Part shown: positions 1-10,701 of the stretch, piece by piece
Layout of the letters: every line of letters begins with the position of its first letter
How positions within the stretch are numbered: position 1 is the first letter of the stretch
Origin: JAXMAF01 sp046350555
GTDB taxonomy: Bacteria; Planctomycetota; Phycisphaerae; Phycisphaerales; SM1A02
Assembly (NCBI GenBank): GCA_046350555.1
Contig: JAXMAF010000022.1
Coordinates: 1 to 64,000, forward strand
Reading direction: 5' to 3'
DNA length: 64,000 nucleotides
Translations under genes and position numbers: made by a program
The notes under the pieces: generated by a model
Seen by the model: only the letters and a program-made list of their open reading frames with translations
Databases searched by the model: none
Told to the model about the DNA's origin: nothing

Positions 1-23
1 CCAATCACCCCGCGACGCCGAGC

Positions 24-1697
24 ATGCACCTTCGCCGCAAACTCCTCCTGATCAACCTGTCGCTCGTCGCCGGACTCGCGGCCATGTGCGCTGCCCTGCT
101 CTGGGGATTGCGCGGCCTGTCGGGGACCGTCGACGGCGCGGTCGCCGAGTACACCGAACTGCGCGTGATCACGCGCGGCATCCTGCACGCGAACGCGGCG
201 CGGCAGACCCTCGAATCGATCGGCCGCTCGGGTGGACGTCCAGCGGCCGTGGAGGCCTTGCTCGGCGAGGCGGTCGAGCAGATCCGCCTGGCCCTCCGCG
301 ACGTGCAGGACTTCGGCGACTTCCAGGCGCAGGAGCGCGGCCGCAGCGACGAACACCAGACGGACGAGGCGAGGCTCGAGTCGGTCGCGCTGACCAACCT
401 CCAGGGCGCCATCGCCGTGCTGGGCCGGGACGATCCCGCGTCGCGCGCCGACGAGGCGCCCGCCGTCGATCCGGCGCGCGAACAGGCGCTGCACCTCATC
501 GGCGCCGCCATCGCCGAGCTCTCCGACCTGGCCCGCAAGACGGACGTCTCGGATGCGAGTCATGCGGCCACCGTGCGCGTGGCTCGCACCATCACGCTGG
601 TGACCTTTGCCGCGACGGCCCTGGTGATCGGCGCGGCGGTGGCGAGCTTCGGCGGCTACCGCGCCATCATGGGGCCGCTCGAGGGGCTGCAATCCGGCGT
701 GCGCACGCTCGCCTCGGGGCGCTTCGACCGGCGCCTTCCGGCGGTGAGCGATCCCGACTTCCGGGGACTCGTGGACGACTTCAACCGGATGAGCGCCGAG
801 CTGGAAGACCTCTATCGGAACCTCGACGCGCAGGTCGTCCAGAAGAGCCGCGAGCTGGTGCGCTCGGAGCGCCTCGCCAGCGTCGGCTTCCTCGCGGCGG
901 GCGTCGCCCACGAGATCAACAACCCGCTCGGGATCGTCTCCGGCTACGCCGAGCTCTGCGGCAAGTGGCTTGGCGAGCACGCAACGCCGGCGCCGAAGGC
1001 GCTCGCGGACACGCGCGCCGCGCTGGCGGTGATCGCCGAGGAGGCGTTTCGCTGCAAGGAGATCACCGGCAAGCTCCTCTCGATGTCGCGCATGGGAGAC
1101 GGCGCCCGCGCGCCCGTGGCCATGTCCGGGATCGTCGCCGAGATGGTCGAGATGCTCCGTGGCCTGCCACGCTACCGCAACCGGGCCATCGAGCTCGCCT
1201 GCGCGACGGACGCGGAGACGGTCGTCGTGGCCAATGCGGCCGAGCTCAAGCAGATCGTGCTCAACCTGGTGGTCAACGCGCTCGAGGCCGTCGCGGTTCG
1301 CGCCAACGATTCCGCGAGGAAGGATCGTCCGAACGGGACGGTCGGGCGCGTAGGCGTGACCGTGCGGCGGTGCGACGGCGCCGTCGAGCTCGACGTCGCC
1401 GACGATGGTTGCGGGATGTCGGCGCACGTGCTGGAGCACGTCTTCGAGCCCTTCTTCACGTCGCGCGAGAGCTCCGCGGATGGTGGCGAGGCGGCGGCGC
1501 GGCGTGGCGTGGGGCTGGGCCTCTCGATCAGCCACGCCATCGCCGAGAGCCACGGCGGCTCCCTGCGCGCCGCCTCCGATGGACCAGGCCGGGGCGCATG
1601 CTTTACCCTGTCGCTGCCGGCGGCGGCTCCGCCGGCGTCCCCAGCGTCGCCGGCTCCCGGCCCGATCGTCGCGAAGGAGCTTTCCCATGGCTCATGA
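24..1697 (+). CDS. Membrane sensor histidine kinase (HAMP-HisKA-HATPase_c)
   Basis: Two-component sensor kinase, 557 residues. The N-terminus has a transmembrane segment at about residues 8-30, followed by a periplasmic region of about 150 residues, a second membrane segment near 190-215 and a HAMP linker. The phospho-acceptor H-box is VAHEINNPLG (His near residue 296). The ATP-binding domain shows the N-box (LNLVVNALEA), G1 (DVADDGCGM), F-box (FEPFFTS) and G2 (GVGLGLSISHA). The periplasmic part has no domain I recognise, so the stimulus is unknown. Its stop overlaps the following response regulator start by 11 bp, so the pair is co-translated and almost certainly cognate. The start ATG lies only 23 bp from the window edge, so upstream control cannot be seen. 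Confidence 0.93.
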   Translation: MHLRRKLLLINLSLVAGLAAMCAALLWGLRGLSGTVDGAVAEYTELRVITRGILHANAARQTLESIGRSGGRPAAVEALLGEAVEQIRLALRDVQDFGDFQAQERGRSDEHQTDEARLESVALTNLQGAIAVLGRDDPASRADEAPAVDPAREQALHLIGAAIAELSDLARKTDVSDASHAATVRVARTITLVTFAATALVIGAAVASFGGYRAIMGPLEGLQSGVRTLASGRFDRRLPAVSDPDFRGLVDDFNRMSAELEDLYRNLDAQVVQKSRELVRSERLASVGFLAAGVAHEINNPLGIVSGYAELCGKWLGEHATPAPKALADTRAALAVIAEEAFRCKEITGKLLSMSRMGDGARAPVAMSGIVAEMVEMLRGLPRYRNRAIELACATDAETVVVANAAELKQIVLNLVVNALEAVAVRANDSARKDRPNGTVGRVGVTVRRCDGAVELDVADDGCGMSAHVLEHVFEPFFTSRESSADGGEAAARRGVGLGLSISHAIAESHGGSLRAASDGPGRGACFTLSLPAAAPPASPASPAPGPIVAKELSHGS

Positions 1698-2388
1698 CGC
1701 CCAGAAGCGCGACGGATCGGATCGGCCGGGCTCCGCAGGCCAACCCGACGCGGCCGCGTCCGAGCTGGCCCAGGTCGATCGTCGCGTGCTCGTCGTCGAG
1801 GACGAGCCGCGGATGCGCGAGATGCTGATCCGGGCCATCTCGGAGATGGAATTCACGGTGGCGGGCGCGGGCAGCGCCGAGGCGGCGCTGCGGGAGATCG
1901 AGGCGACGCCGCGCGGCATCCTGCTGGTCGACCTCAACCTGCCCGGAATGGGCGGCATCGAGCTGTGCGAGCGCGTCCGGCAGCGCTGGCCGGCGACCCA
2001 GATGATCATCCTGACCGGTCACGGCAGCCTCGAGGCGGCGAAGGCGGCGATCCATCTCGACGTGGTCGACTTCCTCACCAAGCCGTGCGGCCTGAACGAG
2101 ATCGAGTCGGCGCTCGATCGGGCGCTGCGGCGACGGCGACACCGCATCCTGATCCAGCCGTTGCCCGACCGGGCGTGGGGCGACGACGAGGATCTCGACG
2201 ACCTCGACGACGATGCGTCGTCGGGGAAGGGCTCCGACCGGCAGCCGACGCTGCACGAACTGGAGCGCCGCCACATCCTCGCGGCGCTCGATCGGCACCA
2301 CGACAACCGTTCCGCCGCGGCGGAGGAGCTCGGGATCAGCCTGCGCACGCTCTACTACCGGCTGAAGGAGTACGGGCGTGATGCGTGA
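1687..2388 (+). CDS. Response regulator, receiver plus Fis-type HTH (ActR/RegA-like)
   Basis: DNA-binding response regulator of 233 residues. After about 35 polar residues the receiver domain begins (RVLVVEDEP), with phospho-acceptor Asp82 in ILLVDLNLPGMGG, Thr in ILTGHGS and the conserved Lys in FLTKPCG. An acidic linker (repeated DD) follows, then a C-terminal Fis/HTH_8 helix-turn-helix (LGISLRTLYYRLKEYG). There is no AAA+ sigma-54 activation domain between the two, which places it with the short ActR/RegA/PrrA-type regulators rather than NtrC. The ATG at 1687 overlaps the end of the kinase gene, so the kinase upstream is the expected partner. Target genes cannot be told from the sequence. 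Confidence 0.92.
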   Translation: MAHDAQKRDGSDRPGSAGQPDAAASELAQVDRRVLVVEDEPRMREMLIRAISEMEFTVAGAGSAEAALREIEATPRGILLVDLNLPGMGGIELCERVRQRWPATQMIILTGHGSLEAAKAAIHLDVVDFLTKPCGLNEIESALDRALRRRRHRILIQPLPDRAWGDDEDLDDLDDDASSGKGSDRQPTLHELERRHILAALDRHHDNRSAAAEELGISLRTLYYRLKEYGRDA

Positions 2389-2406
2389 GCGCGGCGCCAC
2401 GCGACG

Positions 2407-3081
2407 CTAGCCGCGGATCGTCCGCACCTCCGGGGCGACGCGAAACTCGGCCGTGGTCTTGGCGCGGATCTCGTCGACGGTCACGTCCGGGGCGAGCTCC
2501 GTGAGCACGAAGCGCCGTCGGTCCGCCAGGTCGCCCGGCTCCATCTGCATCACGCAGAGGTCGGTGATGACCATGTCGATGCAGCGCAGTCCGGTGAGCG
2601 GGAGCGTGCACTTCGGAATGAGCTTCGGCGAGCCGTTCTTGTTGACGTGCTCCATCGTGACGATCACGCGCTTGACTCCGGCGACGAGGTCCATCGCGCC
2701 GCCCATCCCCTTGACCATCTTCCCCGGCACCATCCAGTTGGCGATGTCTCCCTCCTGCGAGACCTCCATGGCCCCGAGGATCGCCAGGTCGATGTGGCCG
2801 CCCCGGATCATCCCGAAGCTGTCGGCGCTCGAGAAGAACGAATGGCCCGGGACACCCGTCACCGTCTGCTTGCCCGCGTTGATGAGGTCGGGATCGACCT
2901 CGTCGTCGCGCGGGAAGGGACCCATGCCGAGCAGGCCGTTCTCGGATTGAAGCCAGACGGTCGTCCCCGCGGGAACGTGGTTGGCCACCAACGTCGGCAT
3001 GCCGATGCCGAGGTTGACGTAGAACCCGTCGCGCAGCTCCTGCGCGGCCCGGCGCGTGATTCCGTTTCGGTCCAGTGGCAT
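2407..3081 (-). CDS. scoB: 3-oxoacid CoA-transferase, beta subunit
   Basis: Subunit B of a type I CoA-transferase (succinyl-CoA:3-ketoacid or acetate/butyrate type), 224 residues, a normal length for the separate beta chain. The active-site loop WLQSENGLLG carries the glutamate that forms the acyl-CoA thioester (Glu47). NLGIGMPTLV near the N-terminus and GGAMDLV are also typical. The enzyme needs an alpha subunit, normally encoded directly upstream. No such gene is present: the divergent neighbour is a serine hydrolase. A TACCTT hexamer nine bases before the ATG may be its -10 box. The substrate is not decided by the sequence. Confidence 0.9.
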   Translation of the reverse strand: MPLDRNGITRRAAQELRDGFYVNLGIGMPTLVANHVPAGTTVWLQSENGLLGMGPFPRDDEVDPDLINAGKQTVTGVPGHSFFSSADSFGMIRGGHIDLAILGAMEVSQEGDIANWMVPGKMVKGMGGAMDLVAGVKRVIVTMEHVNKNGSPKLIPKCTLPLTGLRCIDMVITDLCVMQMEPGDLADRRRFVLTELAPDVTVDEIRAKTTAEFRVAPEVRTIRG

Positions 3082-3090
3082 GATGGCGGG

Positions 3091-3096
3091 AAGGTA
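3091..3096 (-). promoter_or_regulatory. -10-like hexamer before scoB
   Basis: TACCTT on the minus strand ends nine bases before the ATG of scoB. It matches the TAnnnT core of a sigma-70 -10 box and would give a transcript with almost no leader. No clear -35 box is seen. Confidence 0.35.
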
Positions 3097-3197
3097 GCGG
3101 AGGAACGCCCGATGGGCGAGCGGTGCCGCCGGCGGCGGGCGCGCGGCATCCGCGGCGCTGCGCAGGCTCCGCGCCCGATGCTGGGCAACAATCGATC

Positions 3198-5774
3198 ATG
3201 TTCACGGCCATTCGTCGGGCGGCCCTCGGCGCCGCACTGCTTGGGACGGTCGGCGTGCCGGTCGCGGCGCCCGCGACGGCGCGCGAGCCGACGGCGCGCC
3301 TCGACGGCGATCCTCCCGTCCACCTCGAGCTGGCGCCGGAGCGCATCGACGCGCTCCGATCCAAGCTTGCCTGCTTCTGCGAAGAGTTCCACGTTCCCGG
3401 CATGGCCATCGTGGTGGTCGTCGACGACAAGGTCGTCCTCGCCGAGGGACTCGGCGAGCGCGACCGCGAGGCGCGGCAGCCGGTCACGGCCGACACGCTC
3501 TTCCAGATCGGGTCGACGACGAAGGCGTTCACGAGCGCGCTGATCGCGACGCTCGTCGATGGCGGCGTCCTCAACTGGGACAACCGCGTCTCCGCGCTGC
3601 TGCCCGGTTTCCGGCTCTCCGACCCGGAGGCCGCCGAGGAGTGCACGCTCCGCGACCTGCTGAGCCATCGGACCGGCGTGATGCGCACCGACCTGACGTG
3701 GTTCTCGGGCACGGCGCCGCCACCGGCGCTGGTCGACGCCTTCGGCAAGGCCGAGCCCACGGCCAAGTTCCGATCGGCGTGGCAGTACAACAACAACGGC
3801 TACCTCGCCGCGGGCCTCGCCGCGGCGACCGCCGCGCAACGCGCCGACGGCGCCGTGCCCGCAGGAACGGTGGCGACGACCGGAGCGTGGGCGGAGCTTG
3901 TCGGGAAGCGCCTCTTCGGGCCGCTCGGACTGACCCGCACGACCGCCGTGCACGCCCAGGCGCTCGCCGACCCCGATCGCGCGGTCGGCTACGAGCTCGC
4001 TCCGAGCGACGATCCCAAGGCGCCGCGCGAGACGCGCCCGTTCCGCGCCGCGCGCCTGCGCGACCTCACCAACATCGCCCCGGCCGGCGCGATCTGGTCG
4101 AGCGCCAACGACATGGGCCGATGGCTTCGCTTCCAGCTCGCCCGCGGCAGGATCGACGGCCGGAGGATCGTCTCGCAGGAGCGGATGGACGAGATGTGGC
4201 AGCCGCAGATCGCCGTCGGAGCGCGCGTCGAGGCGGGCGGCGCGGCGCCGCCGTCGGAAGGCCCGGGCGGCGCGTCCTACGCGCTTGGCTGGCTGCTCTC
4301 CACGTATCGCGGCAACAGGCTCGTCACCCACGACGGCAGGATCGATGGCTTCACCACCACCGTCGCCATGCTGCCGGATCTCGGCGTCGGCTACGCGGCG
4401 ATGATCAACCTGGGCGAGGCGGTCGCGACGATGCATCTGCCGGGACTCGTCTTCGGCACGCTGCTCGGCGTGGACGCGGCGCAGGCCGCGGCGCCGACCG
4501 AGGATTTCGCGCCGCTGCTGGGCAAGTATCGCGCCGACATGCTCCACAGCGAGTTCACCGTGCTGGTCAAGGACGGCAAGCTCGCCGTCGACGTGCCGGG
4601 ACAGACGGTCTACGAGCTCCGTCCCCCCGACGCGGACGGCAAGCGCTTCTTCGCGATCACCGACGAGATCGCGGTGCGGTTCGAGCGGGATCCGGGCGGC
4701 GAGGTGAACCGCATGCGGCTCTTCCAGGCGGGCCTGGAGTTCGAGCTTCCCAAGCTTGGCGCGACGTTCATCCCCGAGGTGACGCGGGCCGACGTCGGCG
4801 ACCTCGTCGGCGTCTACCACGATCCGCGCCTGGGGCGCAACGTCACGATCAGGATCGACGCCGAGGGACGCCTCGCCATGGACGTGCCGGGCCAGATGGC
4901 CTTCCAGTTGAAGCGCGGCGACGAGAAGGACCGATGGGATTTCCGGCTTCTTCCGCGCACCTGGCTGCTCTTCAACCGCAACGGCGAAGGGACGGTCGTC
5001 TCGGTCACGGCCTCGCAGAACGGGACCCGCACCGATCTTCCGCGTGTCGCCGATGCGCCGTCGGACGTGCCGCTCACCACGACCACGGCGCTCGACGATT
5101 TGCTGCGCCGCCACGACGAGGCGCACGGCTTCGCGGCCTTGCGGGCCGCGGGAGACGTGCGCGCCACCGGCACCGCGCGCTTCGTCAACCAGGGCATCGT
5201 CGGCACGTTCACCACGCTCCTGCGCGGCTCGGATCGCGTCGTCCACGACGTCGAGTTCCCGCCGTACGGCTTCGTGCGGATCGCGGCCCGGCGCGACGGC
5301 GCCACCAGCGCCGGCGAGATGGAGACCGCGTTCGACGGATTCCTCGCGCTGGACGGGCCTCGCCTCGCCCGGACGCGCCTCGCGTCCGCCATGCCGCTGG
5401 CGACGATGGATCGGTCCGCGCTTGCATCGATCGAGCTGATGTCGATCGATGGACCCGCCGATGCGCGGATCGCCAAGTTGCGCCTGGTGGGTGTCGGCGG
5501 TCCCGGCGGCGCGGCGCCCGAGGCGTTCCTCTACATCGACGAGAAGACGGGACTTGCGAAGCGGCTCGAGGGGACAACGGAGATCGTGCTCGCCGAGCCC
5601 GTGCCGTTCACCATCGCCTTCGAGGACTACCGCGAGGTCGCGGGCGGCCGGATTCCCCATCGCGTGGTGACGGACAGCCCGCTCTTCGGTCGCCTCGTCG
5701 AGACGATCGACGCGGTCGAGGCGCACGCGACGGTCGCGGATGCGGAATGGTCGCTTGCCGCGAAGGGCGGGTGA
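3198..5774 (+). CDS. Serine hydrolase, class C beta-lactamase/DD-peptidase fold, with long C-terminal extension
   Basis: Probable exported serine hydrolase of 858 residues. A signal peptide of about 25 residues (basic start, Ala-rich core, APATARE) precedes a penicillin-binding-protein-like catalytic domain. It holds the S-x-x-K motif (Ser106-T-T-Lys109), the Y-x-N motif (Tyr197-N-N) and H378-D-G in place of KTG. All three active-site motifs are present, so it is expected to be active, as an esterase, amidase or peptidase. After about residue 430 come two similar beta-rich segments (each with the pattern 'DVPGQ...LR/K') like the C-terminal domains of EstB-type proteins, then about 200 residues I do not recognise. 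The ATG at 3198 is chosen because the signal peptide starts there. Substrate unknown. Confidence 0.85.
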   Translation: MFTAIRRAALGAALLGTVGVPVAAPATAREPTARLDGDPPVHLELAPERIDALRSKLACFCEEFHVPGMAIVVVVDDKVVLAEGLGERDREARQPVTADTLFQIGSTTKAFTSALIATLVDGGVLNWDNRVSALLPGFRLSDPEAAEECTLRDLLSHRTGVMRTDLTWFSGTAPPPALVDAFGKAEPTAKFRSAWQYNNNGYLAAGLAAATAAQRADGAVPAGTVATTGAWAELVGKRLFGPLGLTRTTAVHAQALADPDRAVGYELAPSDDPKAPRETRPFRAARLRDLTNIAPAGAIWSSANDMGRWLRFQLARGRIDGRRIVSQERMDEMWQPQIAVGARVEAGGAAPPSEGPGGASYALGWLLSTYRGNRLVTHDGRIDGFTTTVAMLPDLGVGYAAMINLGEAVATMHLPGLVFGTLLGVDAAQAAAPTEDFAPLLGKYRADMLHSEFTVLVKDGKLAVDVPGQTVYELRPPDADGKRFFAITDEIAVRFERDPGGEVNRMRLFQAGLEFELPKLGATFIPEVTRADVGDLVGVYHDPRLGRNVTIRIDAEGRLAMDVPGQMAFQLKRGDEKDRWDFRLLPRTWLLFNRNGEGTVVSVTASQNGTRTDLPRVADAPSDVPLTTTTALDDLLRRHDEAHGFAALRAAGDVRATGTARFVNQGIVGTFTTLLRGSDRVVHDVEFPPYGFVRIAARRDGATSAGEMETAFDGFLALDGPRLARTRLASAMPLATMDRSALASIELMSIDGPADARIAKLRLVGVGGPGGAAPEAFLYIDEKTGLAKRLEGTTEIVLAEPVPFTIAFEDYREVAGGRIPHRVVTDSPLFGRLVETIDAVEAHATVADAEWSLAAKGG

Positions 5775-5814
5775 GCGGCCGGGCGCCGGTCGCGTGCGCG
5801 GGGCGCTTCGCGGC

Positions 5815-5820
5815 TACATT
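5815..5820 (+). promoter_or_regulatory. -10-like hexamer for a leaderless ureohydrolase transcript
   Basis: TACATT ends six bases before the ATG at 5827. Transcription normally starts about seven bases after the -10 box, which would put the first base of the mRNA at the start codon. No Shine-Dalgarno sequence is present. Confidence 0.45.
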
Positions 5821-5826
5821 GCCGCG

Positions 5827-6816
5827 ATGCCCACGGACCTGCCCGACGGCCGACGCACGCCGCGCTTCTCCGGGATCTGCACGTTCGGTCGGTTCCCGAG
5901 GATCGAGGATGTCGTCGCCGCCAACCGCCCCGTCGACTGGATCGTCTACGGCGCGCCCTTCGACGGCGGCGTGACCTACCGACCGGGCGCACGCTTCGGT
6001 CCGCGCGCCGTGCGCGAGCAGTCGCAGTACATGAAGCCGTTCCATCAGGAGCTCGGCGTGAACGTGGCCGAGCGGATGAGCCTCGCCGATGGCGGCGACG
6101 CGCCGGTCGCGCCGTATTCGTGCCGCGAGACGATGGAGTCCATCGTCGCGTGGACGGCGCGGCTCGGCACCGCGGACGCCGGCGAGCCCGGCGACGCGCG
6201 GCGTCCGCGGCTCTTCGCCGTCGGCGGCGACCATTCGATCGCCTACGCCAACCTTCGCGCAACGTGGGAGCGCCTCGGTCGGCCGGCGCCGGGCCTGGCC
6301 CTGCTGCACTTCGATGCGCACCTCGACACCGTCGACAGCGTCTGGGGCGAGAAGTGGGGACACGCGTCGCCGTTCATGCGGGCGATCGAGGAGGGCATCG
6401 TCGATCCGACCGCGATGCTCTCCATCGGTCTTCGCGGCGGACTGAACGCGGCGGCCGACCTCGAGTTCGCCCGTTCGCGCGGCGTCTCGATCGTGCCGGC
6501 GCTGCGCATTCCCGGCGGCGAGGGCGAGGTCGCCGTCGCCATGCTGCGTCAGCGGATCGGCGGGCGGCCGCTCTACGTCAGCTTCGACATCGACTGTCTC
6601 GATCCAGCATTCGCGCCGGGAACCGGGACGCCCGTCTGCGGCGGTCTCTCGTCGCGCGAGGCCTTCGCGTTGATCCGCTGCGCCGCGGGCATGACCATCG
6701 TCGGGGGCGACGTGGTCGAGGTGCTGCCCGATCGGGACGTCGCGGGAATCACGGCGCTGGCGGGCGCGACCATCCTGATGGAGGTTCTCGCCGCATCGGT
6801 TGCGCCGCATGCGTGA
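5827..6816 (+). CDS. Agmatinase/arginase-family ureohydrolase
   Basis: Mn-dependent ureohydrolase of 329 residues. The metal-binding signatures are all there in order: GGDHS (His), HFDAHLD (His/Asp cluster), SFDIDCLDPAFAPGTGTP (Asp-x-Asp and the agmatinase-type proline-rich loop), and GGDVVEV. The N-terminal part (YGAPFDGGVTYRPGARFGP) is typical of agmatinases and guanidinobutyrases, so agmatine hydrolysis to putrescine and urea is the best guess. Guanidino-acid substrates cannot be excluded. The ATG at 5827 is supported by a -10-like hexamer just in front and by the start of family homology. No polyamine or arginine gene lies next to it. Confidence 0.88.
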   Translation: MPTDLPDGRRTPRFSGICTFGRFPRIEDVVAANRPVDWIVYGAPFDGGVTYRPGARFGPRAVREQSQYMKPFHQELGVNVAERMSLADGGDAPVAPYSCRETMESIVAWTARLGTADAGEPGDARRPRLFAVGGDHSIAYANLRATWERLGRPAPGLALLHFDAHLDTVDSVWGEKWGHASPFMRAIEEGIVDPTAMLSIGLRGGLNAAADLEFARSRGVSIVPALRIPGGEGEVAVAMLRQRIGGRPLYVSFDIDCLDPAFAPGTGTPVCGGLSSREAFALIRCAAGMTIVGGDVVEVLPDRDVAGITALAGATILMEVLAASVAPHA

Positions 6817-6966
6817 TCGGCGCACGCGGCGATGAAAGCCAACGCCGGCGTCCCGGAACAACTCCGCGGACCGTCCACGGCCATCGAGCTTTGCCGGCGC
6901 CAACCGGCTCTTCCGCAACCGTTCCGCAGCCATCCTCTCGTCCCGAGCCCAGCCGGACCACCAGCC

Positions 6967-7833
6967 ATGCGCAAACTCTTCAGAGCCGCCCTTCTTTCCG
7001 CCGCAGCCATCGCGACCGGATGCGACAGCGTTCCCGTCGCCGAGGGCGATCGCAGCCTCCAGCTCGAGCACGTTCCCGGCAGTGGAATCCTGGTCGACAG
7101 CAGGAACGGCTCGATCGTCGTCGAGACGGACGCGACGCGGTCGGACGTCTCGGTCGACGTGCACGTGCGCGCCGCGGGCGCGACGATGGAGGACGCCATG
7201 CAGCGGCTCGCCCGGTTCTCGATCGAGGCGACGCGCGACGCGTCCGGAACGCTGGTGCTCAAGCCCGTCTTCCCGGGCCCGGCGCAGGGCAACGACGGCG
7301 CCTCGTTCACGGTGCGCGCTCCGGGCGTCTGGACGGTGGACCTGCGCAGCAGCAACGGCTCGGTGACGGTGCGCGATGCGCAGGGACGGGCGTCCTTGCA
7401 GACGAGCAACGGCTCGGTCACGGCCGAGCGCGTCGGCGGAGGAGTCGAGGGGCGCAGCAGCAATGGAAGGATCACCGTCGAGCAGGTGAAGGGCGGCATC
7501 GACGTGCGGACCAGCAATGGTTCGATCACGGTCCAGTCGGCCGATGGTCCGATCGCCGCCGAGTCGACCAATGGTCGCCTCGAGCTGCGCGATGTCGGCG
7601 GACCCATCCGCGCCTCGACGAGCAACGGCAGCGTCGTCCTCGTGCTTCGCCCGGACTTCCCCGGCACGCTCGAGGTCTCGACGAGCAACGGCGGCGTGAC
7701 CGCCAACACGTCCGACACGGTCGTCCGAACCGAGATCGGCAAGCACGACGCGACGATCGTCTTCCGGACGCCCGGCGAAGCGTCGCGCGTGACCAGCAGC
7801 AATGGCAGCGTGACGATCGACGCGAAGAAATAG
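6967..7833 (+). CDS. Lipoprotein with DUF4097-like beta-helix of SNG repeats
   Basis: Exported lipoprotein of 288 residues. The signal sequence ends in a lipobox-like IATG followed by Cys19. The mature part is a series of short beta-strand repeats built round a Ser-Asn-Gly triplet: SSNGSVTV, TSNGSVTA, SSNGRITV, TSNGSITV, STNGRLEL, TSNGSVVL, TSNGGVTA and SSNGSVTI at the end, roughly 18-30 residues apart. This is the pattern of the DUF4097/'putative adhesin' right-handed beta-helix family. Function is unknown; such proteins usually sit in the envelope. The ATG at 6967 is chosen because it gives the signal peptide. Confidence 0.85.
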   Translation: MRKLFRAALLSAAAIATGCDSVPVAEGDRSLQLEHVPGSGILVDSRNGSIVVETDATRSDVSVDVHVRAAGATMEDAMQRLARFSIEATRDASGTLVLKPVFPGPAQGNDGASFTVRAPGVWTVDLRSSNGSVTVRDAQGRASLQTSNGSVTAERVGGGVEGRSSNGRITVEQVKGGIDVRTSNGSITVQSADGPIAAESTNGRLELRDVGGPIRASTSNGSVVLVLRPDFPGTLEVSTSNGGVTANTSDTVVRTEIGKHDATIVFRTPGEASRVTSSNGSVTIDAKK

Positions 7834-7952
7834 CACGGCTTCGCCGACTCCGCGCCGTCCCGGCCCTGCGCTCGATGCCGTTCGCACCGGAGCGACGGCG
7901 CGGCCAGCGCCGCTTCGGGCCGATCGGGACCGCTTCGCGGCAAGACGCCCGT

Positions 7953-7958
7953 TACGAT
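7953..7958 (+). promoter_or_regulatory. -10-like hexamer for a leaderless tilS transcript
   Basis: TACGAT ends six bases before the ATG of tilS, the spacing expected for a transcript that starts at the initiation codon. No -35 box is clear. Confidence 0.4.
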
Positions 7959-7964
7959 CCGTCG

Positions 7965-9084
7965 ATGACCGCTCCGCGTGTCACGGAACGACGGCGCCGG
8001 CTGCTGGAGGCGGGGCGGCATCCGTTCGTCGCCGCGGTCCGGCGCTCGCTGGCCGGGGCGTGCGGCGTCGAGCGCAATGCGACCGTGATCGTCGGCGTCA
8101 GCGGCGGCCCCGATTCGCTGGCGCTGCTGCTGGCGCTCGCCGCGATCGCCGGTCGGTCCCGGCGAAGCGGCGGCATCCGGCCGCTGGCGCTGCACGTCAA
8201 CCACCATCTTCGTCCCGAGGCGGCCGCGGACGCCCGCTTCGTCGGGCGCCGCTGCGAGGAGCTGGGAATCGCCTGCGAGGTGGTGGAGATCCATCCGGCG
8301 GCGCGCCGCGGGAACCGCCATGCGGCGGCGCGCGAGCTGCGCTACGCGGCGCTCGCCGAGGCGGCGGCGTGGCGCGGAGCGGCCCACGTGGCCACGGCGC
8401 ACCACGCCGACGATCAGCTCGAGACGATGGTCATGGCGCTCTGCCGCGGCGCCGGGCCCGACGGCCTCGAAGGAATCGCGTGGCGGCGGCCACTGGCTCC
8501 GGGCGTCGAGCTGATTCGTCCGCTGCTCGATCGGCGCAAGGCCGAGTGCGAGGCGTTCTGCCGCGCGGTCGGCGTGCGCTGGCGGCGCGACGCGGGCAAC
8601 ACCGACCAACGCCGGGCCCGCGGTCGCCTGCGACGGGAGATCCTGCCGGCGGCTCGAACGGGCGTGGCCCGGCGCCGCCGCACGGGCCACGACGACGGCG
8701 GAGATCCTCGCGGCGGCGAAGTGGGCGATGGATCAGACGGCACCCCGGCCGCTGGCGAATTGCGCCGCCGTCGAGGCGGACGCGCCTGCGGATGAAGTCG
8801 TCTTCGAACGCGCGGCGCTGGCCGCCGTTCCGTGGCCGATCGCGGCGCTCGCCATCCGCCGCGCCGCGATCGCGCTGGCCCCGGGCGCCGCCGACGCGAT
8901 CGACGCGGCGATGTGCCGCAACGTCGTCGGGCTGGCGACACGGCGCGCCGACCCCGGTCCTCGCGGCGCGCTGCGCTGGCCCGGTGCCATCCTCGTCCGA
9001 ATCGAGCGAGGGCGGGTCGTGATGCGACGGACGCCGATCGCGACCGCCTCGACGCCGCGCGGCGACGCCGTCGCGGAGGCGTGA
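7965..9084 (+). CDS. tilS: tRNA(Ile)-lysidine synthase, interrupted by one frameshift
   Basis: TilS converts C34 of tRNA-Ile(CAU) to lysidine so that it reads AUA; it is normally essential. The N-terminal PP-loop domain is intact, with VIVGVSGGPDSLALL and the family motifs ALHVNHHLRPEA and ATAHHADDQLETMVMALCRG. Reading then changes frame near 8649: up to RLRREILPA the gene is in one frame, and the helical continuation (RLERAWPGAA..., AEILAAAKWAMDQ) lies in the next, running to the stop at 9084. The break is explained by loss of one CG from a GCGCG tract. I take this as a probable sequence error in a functional gene. The gene ends 12 bp from the convergent clpX stop. Confidence 0.85.
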
Positions 9085-9096
9085 GGGCGATCGCCG

Positions 9097-10572
<1,476 letters not shown>

Positions 10573-10613
10573 GTGGTGATGACTGCGGGAGGCGACGATC
10601 GGGGCGGCGAGGG

Positions 10614-10619
10614 AGTGTA
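10614..10619 (-). promoter_or_regulatory. -10-like hexamer upstream of clpX
   Basis: TACACT on the minus strand, 41 bases before the clpX ATG, inside the 129-bp gap to the SHOCT-like gene. No convincing -35 box at 17 bases, so the support is weak. Confidence 0.25.
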
Positions 10620-10701
10620 GCGTCCGGCGCGAATCGGCAGGGGCCGCGACGAGGCGCGCAACCCCGGGCGGCGCGCTCGCACCATCCTCAGCGACCAGCG
10701 T

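Noticed and set aside
2859..5726. Long minus-strand reading frame over the serine hydrolase
   Set aside because: It is the antisense shadow of a gene with clear catalytic motifs; its sequence is Arg/Gly-rich and has no recognisable domain.
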